64,000 nt of DNA from Blautia sp. OF03-15BH (GTDB lineage Bacteria; Bacillota; Clostridia; Lachnospirales; Lachnospiraceae): positions 91,827 through 155,826 of the forward strand of contig NZ_QSCM01000007.1 in the NCBI RefSeq assembly GCF_003463065.1, written 5' to 3'. The notes under the pieces were generated by a model. That model was not told where the DNA came from. It did no database searches and saw only the letters and a program-made list of their open reading frames with translations. The translations under genes were made by a program, and so were the position numbers. Shown here piece by piece: positions 17,428 to 26,150 of the stretch (within the stretch, counting starts at the first letter, position 1; every line of letters begins with the position of its first letter).

Positions 17428-18636
17428 ATGAACAAATTAGGGAGAAAATTACTGGTAGCAGGTCTGTGTGCCTGCATGGCAGCAGCTTCACTGACCGGCT
17501 GTGGTTCCAAGGCAGGAAAGGCAGCAGTTACCGTGGGAGATGATACGGCAAGTCTCGGACTGGTAAATCTGATGCTGCGTTATAATCAGGCACAGATGCA
17601 GAGTCTTTATGCTTCTTTCATGGGTGACAATATGTGGGAAACCTATGGCGAGACGACAAAGAATAATGTGGTTGAGAGCATTGAAAATATGTTCCTGATG
17701 GAGCAGCATATGAGTGATTACGGTGTTTCTATCACAGATGAAGACAAGACAAAGATCACAGATGCGGCAGAGAAATTCATTGAAACGAACGATGAGAAGA
17801 CTATGAAAGCCATGAACGCCACACAGGAGAACGTGGAGCGTCTTCTGACTCTTTATACGGTCCAGTCCAGAATGTACAATGCCATCATTGCAGATGTGGA
17901 TACCAATGTCAGCGATGAGGAAGCGGCACAGAAGACCGTAAAATACGTTCTTTTCAGCACGGCAGGAAGCACCGACGAAGATGGAAACTCTGTGGAAATG
18001 AGCGATGAAGATAAGGCTGCCAAGAAAGAAGCGGCACAGAAGCTCCTGGATGCAGTCAAGAGCGGCGAGGATATGGCAGATGCCCTTACGGAGCTGGGAG
18101 AGGATCGTTCTCCGGTGACCAGCTCTTACGGCACAGACAATGGTACCCTGAATGATACTCTGAAGGAAGCGGCTGACAAGCTTTCCGACGGTGAGGTGGC
18201 AGACGAACTGATCGAGACCGATGGCGGTTACTATGTGCTTCAGATGGTGACAACCTTCGATGAGGAGAAGACCAAAGAGCAGAAGGATACCATCATTTCT
18301 CAGAGAAAGAGCGATCTCTATACCACGACTCTGGACGGTTGGAAAGAAGATGCGAAGATCTCCACAGATTCTGACCTTCTGGCAACGCTTGGCTTTACAG
18401 ATACCTATCAGATGAAGGAAACCGAGACAGAGACTTCCACCGAGACTGCGGCAGAGACAGCAGCTACGGAAGCAGCAAGCGAGGCAGTGACCGAGGCGGC
18501 AACCACTGAGGCAGTGACCGAGGCGGCAACCACAGAGGCAGCAACTGAAGCAGCGACTGAGGCAGCAACCGAAGCAGCGACTGAGGCAGCAACTACCGAG
18601 GCAGCCACTGAGACGGAGACCGCAACGGAGAAATAA
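17428..18636 (+). CDS. PrsA/SurA-like peptidyl-prolyl isomerase lipoprotein
   Basis: A 402-residue secreted foldase. A lipoprotein signal (lipobox LTGC, Cys near residue 26) indicates membrane anchoring outside the cell. A SurA_N-like helical region is followed by a parvulin-type rotamase segment at about residues 165-300 (KYVLFS, ITSxxG-like PVTSSYG, ETDGGYYVLQM). The last 60 residues are low-complexity Thr-Glu-Ala repeats (TEAAT units). The ATG at 17428 follows CAGGAGG. The tail may act as a flexible wall-spanning spacer. Isomerase activity is not assured, since catalytic residues of this family vary. Confidence 0.82.
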   Translation: MNKLGRKLLVAGLCACMAAASLTGCGSKAGKAAVTVGDDTASLGLVNLMLRYNQAQMQSLYASFMGDNMWETYGETTKNNVVESIENMFLMEQHMSDYGVSITDEDKTKITDAAEKFIETNDEKTMKAMNATQENVERLLTLYTVQSRMYNAIIADVDTNVSDEEAAQKTVKYVLFSTAGSTDEDGNSVEMSDEDKAAKKEAAQKLLDAVKSGEDMADALTELGEDRSPVTSSYGTDNGTLNDTLKEAADKLSDGEVADELIETDGGYYVLQMVTTFDEEKTKEQKDTIISQRKSDLYTTTLDGWKEDAKISTDSDLLATLGFTDTYQMKETETETSTETAAETAATEAASEAVTEAATTEAVTEAATTEAATEAATEAATEAATEAATTEAATETETATEK

Positions 18637-18657
18637 GACAGAGACTTTGCGAGAGAC

Positions 18658-18713
18658 AAGCGTCCTGCCGTTCTTTTGATCTTACAGCAAAAGATGCGGC
18701 CGGGCGCTTTTTT
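18658..18713 (+). terminator. Terminator after the foldase gene
   Basis: A 13-bp stem with wobble pairs (18658-18670 with 18697-18709) ends in a T run. Confidence 0.75.
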
Positions 18714-18734
18714 CAGGGATAAGGAGGCAGAACG

Positions 18735-19130
18735 ATGGTGACGTATGAAGCATTTGCAGACCTGGTGGATGAGATCGCAGGGAGTCTTCCGGAAGCTTTT
18801 TTCCGGGATCTCAATGGCGGTGTGAATGTAAAGGAAGAATGCAGGATCCATCCGGAGTCTCTGCACAATGAACTCATCATTCTGGGAGAGTACTGTACGG
18901 ATCCTTACCTTGGAAGGATGATCCATATTTATTACGGGTCTTTTATGCGGCTTTATGGAACGCTTGATCCGGGAGCCTTAAAAGAACGGGTGAGAAAGAC
19001 CGTCCTGCATGAATTCCGCCATCATCTGGAAACGATGGCAGGAGAAAACGGCCTGGCGGTACAGGATGCCCTGGAGCTTGCCGATTACCGCAGACGGCGC
19101 CGTGAAACGGAAAACAGTATGGAATCCTGA
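18735..19130 (+). CDS. Small zincin-type metallopeptidase (PF06262-like)
   Basis: A 131-residue cytosolic protein. The HEFRHHLE motif near residues 92-99 fits the HExxH zinc site of the small zincin-like family found beside housekeeping genes in Firmicutes. The middle has the IYYGSFMRLYG stretch typical of that family. There is no signal peptide. Substrate is unknown. AAGGAGG precedes the ATG. It is monocistronic, between two terminators. Confidence 0.75.
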   Translation: MVTYEAFADLVDEIAGSLPEAFFRDLNGGVNVKEECRIHPESLHNELIILGEYCTDPYLGRMIHIYYGSFMRLYGTLDPGALKERVRKTVLHEFRHHLETMAGENGLAVQDALELADYRRRRRETENSMES

Positions 19131-19148
19131 AGATTCCAAGAAGCCTGA

Positions 19149-19177
19149 GCCTGGGAAGTAATTTCCCGGGCTTTTTT
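19149..19177 (+). terminator. Terminator after the zincin gene
   Basis: A 9-bp stem (19149-19157 with 19163-19171) followed by six T residues. Confidence 0.85.
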
Positions 19178-19187
19178 CATATCGTGC

Positions 19188-19330
19188 AGCTAGCGGGCAC
19201 GGTTCTATTGAGTTCGGGCATTCTAAGGGCGGCGTATTCATCGGTGGTGCTTCTCTGTGGGCTCTGAACAACGAGGATGAGGTAAAAGAGGCAGCTGCAG
19301 AGATGGCATTTCAAAATTTCAGAAAAAAAC
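19188..19330 (+). pseudogene. Internal fragment of an extracellular solute-binding protein (UgpB-like)
   Basis: The frame reading GHGSIEFGHSKGGVFIGG and then ASLWALNNEDEVKEAAAEMA has no start and loses similarity after about 42 codons. The sequence matches the interior of family-1 ABC solute-binding proteins of the glycerol-3-phosphate/UgpB type. It lies right before a glycerophosphodiesterase gene, which is where ugpB-ugpQ neighbours are expected. A complementary piece of such a protein lies at 25,398-25,769. I read both as debris of an importer, though they may come from two genes. Confidence 0.6.
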
Positions 19331-19448
19331 TCTTTTCAATTTCAGAAAAAAGAAATATAATTTATGCAAAACATACAAATTATAAATATTTTTCCAGATA
19401 AAAACAGGACAACTAACCAAAAGAATGAGAACGCAAGGAGGCAGAACG

Positions 19449-20198
19449 ATGAATACAAAAGTATGGGCACACAGAGGAGCATCCGGATATGCACCGGAAA
19501 ATACACTGGAAGCATTTGAACTGGCAGCAAAGCAGAAAGCAGACGGCGTGGAGCTGGATGTGCAGCTGAGCAAAGACGGAGAACTGGTGGTGATCCATGA
19601 TGAGATTATCGACCGGGTAACGGACGGTAAGGGAAAGGTAAAAGATTATACGGTAAGAGAGCTGAAATCCTTCAAAGCCAATCAGACGCATCCGGAATAT
19701 GCCAATTCCGTGATCCCTACACTGGCAGAGGTGTATGATCTTTTGAAACCGACCGGACTGGAGATCAATGTAGAGCTGAAAACAGGCATCTATTTTTATC
19801 CGGATATTGAGAAAAAACTGCTGAAACTGGCCCGTGAGAAAGGAATGGAAGAGAAACTCTGGTATTCTTCCTTTAACCATTACAGCCTGATCCGTATGAA
19901 AGAACTGGAGCCGTCTGTACGGACCGGGATTCTTTACGCAGATGGCATTGTAAATGTCTGGGATTATGCGAAAAAGACGGTAGGTGCAGATGCACTGCAT
20001 CCGCTTTATTACAATATCCAGTATCCGGGATATCTGGAAAAGACCAGAGATCTTGGGCTGAAAACACATGCCTGGACGGTCAACGAAGAGGCAGATATGA
20101 AAGCACTTGCAAAAGCCGGAATCGAGGCGATCATCACCAACTATCCGGACAAAGCAAGAAAAATCATTCAGGAAACAGGAGGAACAGGAAATGTATGA
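19449..20198 (+). CDS. glpQ: Glycerophosphodiester phosphodiesterase
   Basis: Hydrolyses glycerophosphodiesters to glycerol-3-phosphate and an alcohol. The protein is 249 residues with the GDPD TIM-barrel signature: H8-R9-G10, E35 and D37 in VELDVQ, H50, and the VELKTG glutamate near 113. There is no signal peptide, so it is the cytoplasmic UgpQ-like form that acts on imported diesters. The ATG at 19449 follows AAGGAGG; an upstream in-frame ATG has no site. The flavoprotein gene next door starts within its end. Its product feeds that glycerol-3-phosphate oxidation module. Confidence 0.92.
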   Translation: MNTKVWAHRGASGYAPENTLEAFELAAKQKADGVELDVQLSKDGELVVIHDEIIDRVTDGKGKVKDYTVRELKSFKANQTHPEYANSVIPTLAEVYDLLKPTGLEINVELKTGIYFYPDIEKKLLKLAREKGMEEKLWYSSFNHYSLIRMKELEPSVRTGILYADGIVNVWDYAKKTVGADALHPLYYNIQYPGYLEKTRDLGLKTHAWTVNEEADMKALAKAGIEAIITNYPDKARKIIQETGGTGNV

Positions 20199-21645
20199 TG
20201 TACTGATCATTGGCGGGGGTGTGACCGGATCAGCGATCGCAAGAGAGCTTTCCCGCTATGATTTGAAGACTGCATTGTTTGAAAAAGGAGAGGACGTCTG
20301 TTCCGGCACCTCCAAGGCAAACAGCGGCATCGCCCATGCCGGTTTTGATGCAGCTCCCGGCAGCTGGAAGGCCAAAATGAACATCCGCGGAAGCCGGATG
20401 CTGGAGGAGCTTTCCAGAAAGCTGGACTTTCCTTATAAGAGGAACGGTTCCCTGGTGCTTTGTTTTGATGAAAAGGACCGCCCCCATCTGGAAAAACTTC
20501 TGGAGCAGGGGAAAAAGAACGGGGTAGAGGGGCTGGAGATCCTGGAGAAAAAAGAACTTCTGGCACTGGAGCCTGCCCTTTCGGAGGCTGTGGTCTGCGC
20601 CCTCCATGCACCGACCGGAGGCATCGTCTGCCCTTTCAAACTGAACATCGCCCTGGCGGAGAATGCGGTTGTGAACGGGGTGGAGTTCCATCTGAAGGAA
20701 GGAGTGCTGACAGTAGAAAAGGCAGACTTTCCGGAACATGCGGAAGGTTATCGTGTGGTGACGGAGAAAGGAAGCTATGAAACACGGACCGTGGTAAATG
20801 CCGCCGGTCTGTACGGCGATGCGTTCCACAATCAGGTCAGTGGAGAAAAACTCCATATCACTCCGCGGAAGGGCGAGTACTGCCTAATGGACAAAAAGGT
20901 AGGCCGCCTGGTCTCCCACACGATCTTCCAGATGCCGACAGCCATGGGAAAGGGTGTACTTGTGACACCGACCGTCCACGGAAACCTCATGGTTGGTCCG
21001 ACAGCCATGGATATTTCCGACAAAGAGGGCGTGGACACCACGGCGGAAGGTCTGGACGAGGTGCTGAAAAAAGCGGCTCTGAGTGTGAAGAGCCTCCCGA
21101 AAGGAGTGACGATCACCTCCTTTGCAGGCCTCCGTGCCCACGAAGACGGGGATGATTTTATTCTGGGCGAAGTAAAAGACGCACCGGGCTTTTTTGATGC
21201 CGTCGGTATCGAATCACCCGGCCTTACCAGTGCTCCGGCGATCGGGGAATGGATGGCGGAAAGAGTTGTGGAAAAACTGCGGGTGACAAAGAAGGTAGAA
21301 GAAAAGCGTGACTTTCAGGAAACGAGAAAAGACATCCCCTGCATCGCCTCCATGGATCCTGCAGAGGCAGCAGAGCTGATTGCGGAAAATCCGGCCTACG
21401 GGACGGTCATCTGCCGCTGTGAAAAAGTCACAGAGGGAGAGATCATCGATGCCATCCGCCGTCCGTTGGGAGCCCGTTCCCTGGACGGGATCAAACGGCG
21501 CACAAGGGCCGGCATGGGGCGCTGCCAGGCCGGTTTCTGTTCCACGAAGGTGATGGAGATCCTGGCAAGGGAGCTTGGAATCCCACTGGAAGAGGTCACG
21601 AAGGCCGGAGGGGACTCCCGGATGCTGACAGGAGGTGAGAGATAA
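20191..21645 (+). CDS. FAD-dependent oxidoreductase, GlpA-like, with BFD iron-sulfur domain
   Basis: A 484-residue DAO-superfamily flavoprotein resembling the catalytic subunit of anaerobic glycerol-3-phosphate dehydrogenase. The FAD-binding motif is IIGGGVTGSAIARE at residues 5-18. After about residue 400 there is a BFD-like [2Fe-2S] domain, CRCE...GMGRCQAGFC. The ATG overlaps the phosphodiesterase stop. The next two genes match GlpB-like and DUF1667 partners, so the three probably form one dehydrogenase complex. The first 300 bases recur almost unchanged at 27,007 in a broken copy. Substrate (glycerol-3-phosphate) is inferred from context. Confidence 0.85.
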   Translation: MYDVLIIGGGVTGSAIARELSRYDLKTALFEKGEDVCSGTSKANSGIAHAGFDAAPGSWKAKMNIRGSRMLEELSRKLDFPYKRNGSLVLCFDEKDRPHLEKLLEQGKKNGVEGLEILEKKELLALEPALSEAVVCALHAPTGGIVCPFKLNIALAENAVVNGVEFHLKEGVLTVEKADFPEHAEGYRVVTEKGSYETRTVVNAAGLYGDAFHNQVSGEKLHITPRKGEYCLMDKKVGRLVSHTIFQMPTAMGKGVLVTPTVHGNLMVGPTAMDISDKEGVDTTAEGLDEVLKKAALSVKSLPKGVTITSFAGLRAHEDGDDFILGEVKDAPGFFDAVGIESPGLTSAPAIGEWMAERVVEKLRVTKKVEEKRDFQETRKDIPCIASMDPAEAAELIAENPAYGTVICRCEKVTEGEIIDAIRRPLGARSLDGIKRRTRAGMGRCQAGFCSTKVMEILARELGIPLEEVTKAGGDSRMLTGGER

Positions 21646-23003
21646 TGGCAGAAGGAAGAAAAAGCATGGAAACGGCCCTGGCCATTATCGGCGGCGGACC
21701 GGCAGGCCTGGCGGCAGCACTGGCAGCCCGCGAGGCAGGTGTGGAAGATATCCTGATCCTGGAACGTGATTCGGTCCTTGGCGGGATCCTGAACCAGTGT
21801 ATCCACAACGGTTTTGGTCTCCATACCTTCAAGGAAGAGCTTACAGGACCGGAATACGCTTACCGCTTCATCAAACGGGTGGAAGAAGCAGGGATCCCCT
21901 GCCTTACTGACACCATGGTGGTGGACCTGGAAGAAGAAGAGGGCGAAAAATACATCACAGCCATGAACCGTAAGGACGGCATCCTGACGATCCGGACGAA
22001 GGCCATCATCCTGGCCATGGGCTGCCGGGAGAGACCGAGGGGAGCCTTGAATATCCCCGGTTTCCGTCCTGCCGGTGTCTATTCCGCAGGAACAGCCCAG
22101 CGCCTGGTCAACATCGAGGGAAAGATGCCGGGCAGGGATGTGGTGATCTTAGGCTCCGGTGATATCGGTCTTATCATGGCGCGCCGGATGACACTGGAAG
22201 GGGCAAAGGTCCATACGGTAGCAGAGATCATGCCCTATTCCGGCGGCCTGAAACGGAACATTGTCCAGTGCCTGGACGATTTCGGCATTCCCCTGAAGCT
22301 GTCTACCACAGTGGTGAAGATCCATGGAAAAGAGCGGGTGGAAGGCGTGACCTTGGCGAAAGTGGATGAGCGGATGAAACCCATTCCCGGCACAGAGGAA
22401 TACATTCCCTGTGATACGCTGCTCCTGTCGGTAGGTCTTCTTCCGGAGAATGAACTGACGGAGGAGCTGGGGGCGAAGATGTCACCTGTCACCCGCGGTC
22501 CCCTGGTCAACGAGAGCATGGAGACGAGCCTATCCGGTGTCTTTGCCTGTGGAAATGTCCTCCACGTCCACGACCTCGTGGATTTCGTGAGCCAGGAAGC
22601 GGCCCTTGCAGGAAAAGCTGCGGCGGAATGGCTGAAGGAGAATGGAAACAACGTCACAGAGGCGGACCTGGTGCTGGAGCAGGCGGAGAAGCAGGAGACA
22701 GCGGCAGGGCGGATGCAGGCGGAGAAAACAGCCATCACGGTAGAACCTGGCGCCCATGTGCGCTACACCGTTCCATCTAAGATCCGCCCGGACAAAGCCG
22801 GTGAAGAGACCCTCATCCGTTTCCGTGTGGACAACGTATTGAAAGACCATTATCTCTGCGTCTCCTACAATGGTGAGCTGATATCCCGCAAAAAGAAACG
22901 GATCCTGGCTCCCGGCGAGATGGAGCAGGTAGTCATCCGGCACAGTGATTTTGAAAAATATCCGGAGCTGTCCCGGATCACCGTACACATCGAAGCAGAA
23001 TAG
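21645..23003 (+). CDS. NAD(P)/FAD-dependent oxidoreductase, GlpB-like partner
   Basis: A 452-residue pyridine-nucleotide-disulfide-reductase fold. FAD site IIGGGPAGLAAALAA lies at about residues 13-27. GILNQCIHNGFG follows, and a second dinucleotide site VILGSGDIGLIMARR is near 165. A GVFACGNVLHVHDL stretch closes the FAD site. The C-terminal 90 residues are a separate beta-rich part of unknown role. The start overlaps the upstream stop in TAATG. In clostridia these genes travel with a GlpA-like flavoprotein and DUF1667. It probably passes electrons from the GlpA-like subunit to an acceptor. Confidence 0.83.
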   Translation: MAEGRKSMETALAIIGGGPAGLAAALAAREAGVEDILILERDSVLGGILNQCIHNGFGLHTFKEELTGPEYAYRFIKRVEEAGIPCLTDTMVVDLEEEEGEKYITAMNRKDGILTIRTKAIILAMGCRERPRGALNIPGFRPAGVYSAGTAQRLVNIEGKMPGRDVVILGSGDIGLIMARRMTLEGAKVHTVAEIMPYSGGLKRNIVQCLDDFGIPLKLSTTVVKIHGKERVEGVTLAKVDERMKPIPGTEEYIPCDTLLLSVGLLPENELTEELGAKMSPVTRGPLVNESMETSLSGVFACGNVLHVHDLVDFVSQEAALAGKAAAEWLKENGNNVTEADLVLEQAEKQETAAGRMQAEKTAITVEPGAHVRYTVPSKIRPDKAGEETLIRFRVDNVLKDHYLCVSYNGELISRKKKRILAPGEMEQVVIRHSDFEKYPELSRITVHIEAE

Positions 23004-23015
23004 GAGGGGGAGAAG

Positions 23016-23381
23016 ATGGAAAAAAGAGAATTAACCTGTATCGGCTGCCCTCTGGGCTGCGCTCTGACAGTGAGCCTGGAAGCGGGAAAAGTCATTTCTG
23101 TTGAGGGATACACCTGCAAACGCGGCCATGACTACGGCGAAAAAGAATGTACAAATCCGATGCGGACTGTAACCAGCAGCGTTCCGGTAAAGAACGGCGT
23201 CATCCCCATGGTCTCTGTTAAAACCGCAGCGGACATTCCCAAAGGAAAGATCCTGGAATGTATGGAAGCAATCCACACCGCCACCGTCCGGGCTCCGGTC
23301 CACCTCGGGGATATCATCCTGGCAGATATCGCCGGGACAGGCGTGGATCTGGTTGCGACGAAGACGGTAGGAAGAAGATAG
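23016..23381 (+). CDS. DUF1667 protein, small partner of the GlpA/GlpB-like flavoproteins
   Basis: A 121-residue protein with CIGCPLGC at residues 6-13 and further cysteines (YTCKRGH, ECTNPMRT), suggesting an iron-sulfur or zinc site. DUF1667 proteins are regularly encoded right after GlpA/GlpB-like oxidoreductases and are thought to be an electron-transfer subunit. AGGAGG precedes the ATG, 12 bases after the previous stop. The last 97 codons are duplicated with about nine substitutions at 27,329-27,621. Confidence 0.82.
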   Translation: MEKRELTCIGCPLGCALTVSLEAGKVISVEGYTCKRGHDYGEKECTNPMRTVTSSVPVKNGVIPMVSVKTAADIPKGKILECMEAIHTATVRAPVHLGDIILADIAGTGVDLVATKTVGRR

Positions 23382-23395
23382 GAAAGATAACCGGT

Positions 23396-24250
23396 TTACT
23401 CTTCTTTTGTATGAAAAGAACGGTCAGAAAGTGCTTTCTGGCGGTAAAGCGAAGGAGAGAGACCGGTTTTCTTTTTGAAGGCCATAGAAAAGTATTGTTC
23501 TGAGAGATACCCGCAATAGTAGGCAATATCAGCACAGGAAAAATCAGAGTTCGTTAAAAAATAACGGGCTCTTTTCAATTTCAGATCTGTGAGATATTCC
23601 TGAATGGTGACGCCTGTGATCTCTTTGAAAATGCGATAAAGATACGTGCGTTCCAGACCGACAGCATCGGAAATGCTTTGCACGGAAATATTCTTAAAAT
23701 AAGAATTTTCAATCAGAGAAACCGCCTGGCTTACGTAATATTCTTTTCTGGTTAACGGTTTGATGTTCTGGTTGTATTGCATCAGTCTGGAACAAAGAGC
23801 ATAAAACTGCCCAAGAGCAAAATAGCTGTCGGAAATAGACGCTGTGTTTAAGTCAACGAGAGGTTTTATGATATTGGCAAGCTCTGTTGTCGAATCATAA
23901 TGAAGGATAGGAAGCTGGTAAGTAATATTACACAACTGCATGATTTCCAGAGCATCCGTTCCATCAAAACCAACCCAATAGTAGACCCATGGATCCTGGG
24001 GATCAGACTGATAGCAGATGGGAACATGAGGAAAGAGAACGAAACAGTCATTTTTTTGCAGATGATAGGTCTGTTCACGCAGCTGATAAGTTCCTTTGCC
24101 GGATACAATGATATGCAGGACAAAATGGTCAACTGCCTTTTGCGTAGAATAATGTCCATGCAGAGTTTCATGGTAACCGCAGTCCAGAATCGTGATAGTT
24201 TCCTTTGTGGATGGATTGGAACGGAAATAACTGATTTTTTTAACAGTCAT
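23396..24250 (-). CDS. AraC-family transcriptional regulator
   Basis: A 284-residue regulator. The N-terminal cupin-like sensing domain (about 1-150) has HFVLHIIVSGKGTYQLR. The C-terminal part has two helix-turn-helix motifs around ISVQSISDAVGLERTYLYRIF and CADIAYYCGYLSEQYFS. The start at 24250 follows GAAAGGAG; the longer frame lacks a site. It is convergent with the flavoprotein operon and divergent from a metallo-beta-lactamase-fold gene. It could control this glycerol-phosphate or sugar region. The ligand is not evident. Confidence 0.87.
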   Translation of the reverse strand: MTVKKISYFRSNPSTKETITILDCGYHETLHGHYSTQKAVDHFVLHIIVSGKGTYQLREQTYHLQKNDCFVLFPHVPICYQSDPQDPWVYYWVGFDGTDALEIMQLCNITYQLPILHYDSTTELANIIKPLVDLNTASISDSYFALGQFYALCSRLMQYNQNIKPLTRKEYYVSQAVSLIENSYFKNISVQSISDAVGLERTYLYRIFKEITGVTIQEYLTDLKLKRARYFLTNSDFSCADIAYYCGYLSEQYFSMAFKKKTGLSPSLYRQKALSDRSFHTKEE

Positions 24251-24570
24251 GAGAACTCCTTTCAAACAAAATTCCAACGTAGCTGTTATGCAGACTTCCA
24301 TTGGATCATAGAACAACAAAATATGAAATAGTAACAACAAAATTCTCTTTTCATTTTACCAGAATATGGTATAAATAACAATATGGAAAGATAAAACAGA
24401 CGGAGAAATACATCAAAAGTAACGAAGGAAAAATAGAAAAAAGATAAACAAAAGAAAAAACATACAAAAAAGAGCTATATTTTCTAAATACAAACAAAAT
24501 GTTTATGACAACATTTTATGTAATTTCTCTGAAACTTTTCAATTATAAAATAACGGATGAGGTGACAGAC
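24251..24570. other. Divergent AT-rich intergenic region
   Basis: This 320-base gap separates the araC-type regulator from the metallo-hydrolase gene. It must hold both promoters and any operator of the regulator. A repeated AACAACAAAAT word occurs near 24,311 and 24,330. No clear promoter or gene was found. Confidence 0.4.
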
Positions 24571-25395
24571 ATGAAAATTACTTATTATGGGACATCAGCT
24601 GCGGAAGCCTGGCCGGCATTATTTTGTGAATGTGAGGCATGCAGGCTTGCAAGAAAGTATGGAGGGAAGAATGTAAGAACCAGAAGCCAGGCACTGATCG
24701 ATGATACATTGCTGCTGGATTTTCCACCGGATACCAATTACCATGCACAGGTGTTGGGACTCAATCTCAGGAAAGTCCGGACGCTATTACTTACGCACAG
24801 CCATCACGATCATTTCTTTCCGGCAGATCTTGGATTGAGAGCTGACCAGTATGCAGAAGGTCTTACAGAGGAAAAACTTACCGTATATGGAAATGAAACA
24901 GTTATAAGTATGTGTGAGGATGCAAAGCGGGTCTACAGGGATCCGGAACAATATATTACGTTCCATGAGATCCAGCCGTTTGAAACATTTGAAACGCCGG
25001 ATGGTTATCAGGTGACGACTCTTCTGGCAGATCATAACCCATCGGAGAAGTCCATGATGTATCTGATCCAAAGAGAAGGAAAACAGATCTTATATGCCCA
25101 TGATACAGGAATCTTCCCCGAAAGCACCTGGAAATTTCTGGAAGGAAAATATCTGGATCTGGCAAGTCTTGACTGTACGGCACTGAGCAGGGACTGGAGA
25201 CAGGGGCATATGGGTTTTCAGGCAGTTGATGAAGTCCGCGACCGTCTGAAAAAAATGGGATGCATCGATGAGAAAACAACACTGGTGTTGAACCATATGG
25301 CCCATTACGGAGACTTTACGCATGAGAAAATCTGTGCGCTGGAGAATCCGAAAGGCTATGAGGTTGCCTATGACGGCTGTTCTTTTGAAGTATAA
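24571..25395 (+). CDS. MBL-fold metallohydrolase, PhnP-like
   Basis: A 274-residue metallo-beta-lactamase-fold hydrolase. The metal motif is HSHHDH at about residues 76-81. ADHNP, HDTG and a C-terminal LNHMAH complete the di-metal site. An N-terminal CECEAC cysteine motif resembles the structural zinc site of PhnP-type cyclic phosphodiesterases. The ATG at 24571 has a GATGAGGTGA box. It sits between the AraC regulator and transporter relics, so a phosphodiester substrate would fit, but this is inference. Confidence 0.78.
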   Translation: MKITYYGTSAAEAWPALFCECEACRLARKYGGKNVRTRSQALIDDTLLLDFPPDTNYHAQVLGLNLRKVRTLLLTHSHHDHFFPADLGLRADQYAEGLTEEKLTVYGNETVISMCEDAKRVYRDPEQYITFHEIQPFETFETPDGYQVTTLLADHNPSEKSMMYLIQREGKQILYAHDTGIFPESTWKFLEGKYLDLASLDCTALSRDWRQGHMGFQAVDEVRDRLKKMGCIDEKTTLVLNHMAHYGDFTHEKICALENPKGYEVAYDGCSFEV

Positions 25396-25397
25396 CT

Positions 25398-25769
25398 GCC
25401 AGTTACGTTGGGCTTTATCAAATTGAAGATACGGATGGAAAAATTTATACACTGATAACCACCGGCTCCTGCCTTGGAACAGCAGTTAATATGAATGTCT
25501 GTGAGGCAGCAGGCGAGATCAGCACACTGCCTTCTGAGACTACAAAATCTTATGGTATGCAGATGATGGAAGAAATGGAATCCCATTTCCCGAATGTATT
25601 CTACGATAACCTCTGGGATCGTAAATATATGCCGTCCGGTATGTGGAATGTATTCCAGGTTGCTGCCGGTATGTTCTGTGAAGATCAGTCCGATGACAGC
25701 AAGCAGGAGATCATCGATTACCTGAAAGAAAACCATACAGATCTTTACGAGGCTGCTCAGGAATCATAA
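25398..25769 (+). pseudogene. Broken solute-binding protein (internal deletion, no start)
   Basis: The frame begins without a start and contains YQIEDTDGKIYTLITTGSCL then AVNMNVCEAAG, the hinge-region signature of family-1 solute-binding proteins. It jumps directly to a C-terminal end with MWNVFQVAAGMF and IIDYLKENHTDLYEAAQES. The N-terminus, signal peptide and most of the middle are missing. The missing middle resembles the fragment at 19,188. A downstream ATG at 25491 could express 92 residues, which would not be a functional binding protein. Confidence 0.6.
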
Positions 25770-25849
25770 AGACAGGAAGGGAGCTGGAAGACAGCTCCCT
25801 TTTTTAAGTTTACCAGCAGCGAGGATGACAGAAGATGGAGAAAAAAGAA

Positions 25850-26145
25850 AAAGGATCTTGTTATCACTAAGCATACCGGCCTTCCTTTTGACTGTGATCT
25901 TTATGATCGTTCCCCTTGGAAATGCGCTGAGGGTATCTTTTTTTTAGAAGCAGGGAGGTGGAGTACTGATGGCAGATCTCTGGAAAGGTATGAAAAACTC
26001 CTTTGTTTATGTTGTGGAAGTCTGTATTTTGGAAATCGTATTAGGAGGTCTTGCCGCTTACGGGCTTGCACGGGCCGGCGGAAAAATTTCCAATGCATTC
26101 CGTACCGTGAACATCTGTATCATGATGAAAAGGATGAAAGAGTGA
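25850..26145 (+). pseudogene. Fused remnants of two ABC sugar/glycerol-phosphate permeases
   Basis: A frame with LLSLSIPAFLLTVIFMIVPL and then GNALRVSFF ending in a stop at about 25945 looks like the N-terminus of a UgpA-type permease. A second piece from 25969 (WKGMKNSFVYVVEVC, GGLAAYGLARAGG) looks like the N-terminal part of a UgpE-type permease. It breaks off after FRTVNI, just before the next gene. Both are too short to be functional. Together with the binding-protein pieces they mark a lost importer. Confidence 0.55.
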
Positions 26146-26150
26146 AGAGT

